Source of the DNA: an uncultured Mitsuokella sp.
GTDB lineage: Bacteria > Bacillota > Negativicutes > Selenomonadales > Selenomonadaceae
Length of the DNA: 5,634 nucleotides
Direction of reading: 5' to 3'
NCBI GenBank assembly: GCA_900770895.1
Contig: CAAGMF010000307.1
Location: forward strand, 1 to 5,634
Part shown: positions 4,867-5,634 of the stretch, one piece after another
How positions within the stretch are numbered: position 1 is the first letter of the stretch
Layout of the letters: each line of letters starts with the position of its first letter
Notes under the pieces: generated by a model
Told to the model about the DNA's origin: nothing
The model's input: the letters and a program-made list of their open reading frames with translations, nothing else
Database searches by the model: none
Translations under genes and position numbers: made by a program

Positions 4867-5463
4867 TTGTCCAAAAACAAGCATCATGCACTAGCCTCGT
4901 CCGCCACCGCGGCGCCGGGGCGGTCCCCGAAAGCCGCGGTCTGGCCCCCCATCCGCGCTCTCGCGCGCCCGCGCGAGGTCGTGCTGGCCGGCGTATTCAC
5001 CGCTCTGGCGATCCTGCTGACCTATGTATTCGCCCTGCAGACGCCGCTTGTGCGGTTCAGCTTCGGCTTCCTGCCGCTGTCCATCTACGCCGCCTATGCC
5101 GGACCCGGGCGCGCGGCGCTGATCTCGGCAGCCGTCGACCTGATCGGCGTGACCCTGTTCGGCGGGGGGATGTTCTTCCCAGGCTTCACCCTGTCGGCGG
5201 TCCTGGTGGGACTCCTGTACGGCGCTTCCTTTCATGGGCGGTATGTCAGCTGGCAGCGGGCGGCGCTGACCTTCCTGTTCATCGACCTCAGCATCCATCT
5301 GCTGCTGAATACGTTCTGGCTCTACCTGCTGTATCATAAGGGCGTCATCGTCCTGCTGGCCTCGCGCCTGCCGAAGATACTCATCTGCTGTCCGCTGCAT
5401 ATCAGTCTGTTCCTGATGGTCTATCGGCCGCTATACAGCCAGCTCACCCGCCATGGCCGCTGA
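4867..5463 (+). CDS. folT: Folate-specific ECF transporter S component FolT
   Basis: FolT is the membrane subunit that binds folate and, with the shared EcfA/EcfA'/EcfT energy module encoded elsewhere, imports it. The 198 residues contain about six hydrophobic segments (roughly 36-56, 64-80, 84-100, 106-121, 133-158, 171-187). Family-typical sequences are RFSFGFLPLSIYAAYAGP (63-80), the glycine-rich loop with FPGFTLSAVLVGLLYG (104-119), LLNTFWLYLL (147-156) and the late RLPK (167-170). The start is TTG, chosen because GGAGG (4854-4858) lies 8 bases upstream and that site is the one controlled by the riboswitch; no in-frame ATG fits. The first 35 residues are an unusual polar, Ala/Pro/Arg-rich extension before the first membrane segment, and the gene is more GC-rich than the region to its left. 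A HAD hydrolase gene follows 51 bases downstream and is probably co-transcribed. Confidence 0.9.
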   Translation: MSKNKHHALASSATAAPGRSPKAAVWPPIRALARPREVVLAGVFTALAILLTYVFALQTPLVRFSFGFLPLSIYAAYAGPGRAALISAAVDLIGVTLFGGGMFFPGFTLSAVLVGLLYGASFHGRYVSWQRAALTFLFIDLSIHLLLNTFWLYLLYHKGVIVLLASRLPKILICCPLHISLFLMVYRPLYSQLTRHGR

Positions 5464-5514
5464 GTCCCGTCCGTGCGGCCGTCACGCATATCTAAATATC
5501 CTGAGGAGGAGCTC

Positions 5515-5634
5515 ATGACCTATTCGCTTTACCTGTTCGATTTCGACTATACGCTGGTCAATTCCGAGGAAGGCATACTGAAATGCTTCCATATGACGCT
5601 CGATGCCTTTCACCGGCCGCCGGTAACGGATGAG
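5515..5634 (+). CDS. HAD-superfamily hydrolase, N-terminus (cut by window edge)
   Basis: The first 40 residues contain YLFDFDYTLVNSEEGI, the HAD motif I DxDxT with nucleophile D9 and general acid D11, followed by the helix where the cap domain begins; this is the layout of phosphoglycolate-phosphatase-like (class I cap) enzymes. ATG 5515 follows GAGGAGGA (5503-5510). The substrate cannot be told from this part. Its position behind folT without a terminator between suggests shared transcription, and a role in removing phosphate from a folate or pterin compound is possible but unsupported. Confidence 0.85.
   Translation, partial: MTYSLYLFDFDYTLVNSEEGILKCFHMTLDAFHRPPVTDE

Noticed and set aside
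4764..5339. 191-codon plus-strand open frame across the riboswitch and folT
   Set aside because: It overlaps folT in another frame, is extremely Arg/Ala/Pro-rich, starts inside the aptamer and has no domain; it is a by-product of the GC-rich folT codons.
4891..5400. 169-codon minus-strand open frame opposite folT
   Set aside because: Low-complexity Q/E/R/G composition and full antisense overlap with a well-supported membrane protein gene.
1..5634. tRNA or rRNA genes and IS terminal inverted repeats
   Set aside because: None were recognised on either strand; the direct repeats are gene copies, not IS ends.

Overview
The window looks like accessory chromosomal DNA from a mid-to-high-GC Firmicute. 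I lean towards the Negativicutes (Selenomonas/Mitsuokella-like), because of the strong AGGAGG ribosome binding sites, an Rpn-family nuclease gene present in more than one copy, a WYL-domain regulator, and a THF riboswitch in front of folT. This placement is an impression from gene content and style, not a database result.

Layout, left to right. (a) 1-241: the 5' part and promoter of an Rpn/PD-(D/E)XK nuclease gene (minus strand, running off the left edge). It is a 93% identical direct repeat of 4404-4644. (b) 242-623: mostly non-coding, with an operator-like palindrome over a -10 box and a 44-codon plus-strand reading frame that looks like the cut-off start of a gene. (c) 609-1262: a visibly AT-rich gene (minus) for a uracil-DNA-glycosylase-like 'GESHYG' protein with an in-frame 12-bp tandem repeat. 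(d) 1330-3448: a minus-strand cluster read in the order WYL transcription factor, 26-codon small ORF, alpha/beta-hydrolase-like protein, and a small overlapping reading frame interrupted by TGA. (e) 3533-3733: a C-terminal remnant of a Cof-type HAD phosphatase (plus) and a perfect 18-bp-stem terminator. (f) 3762-4577: the complete Rpn-family nuclease gene (minus) with its promoter. (g) 4690-5634: the stable-looking part, with a promoter, a tetrahydrofolate riboswitch, folT (S component of an ECF folate transporter), and the start of a HAD hydrolase gene.

How the parts fit. The riboswitch should shut off folT translation when reduced folate is plentiful. A perfect 7-bp pairing between GACCTCC and the GGAGGTC that carries the ribosome binding site supplies the switch. 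The segment between the two Rpn copies is a patchwork of one AT-rich gene, three broken reading frames and a WYL-led minus-strand cluster, as expected of an integration or rearrangement hot spot. The WYL/hydrolase/UDG-like content could be a stress or phage-response island, but nothing in the sequence proves that. The best-supported results are the THF riboswitch-folT unit, the duplicated Rpn gene with shared promoter, and the gene remnants.
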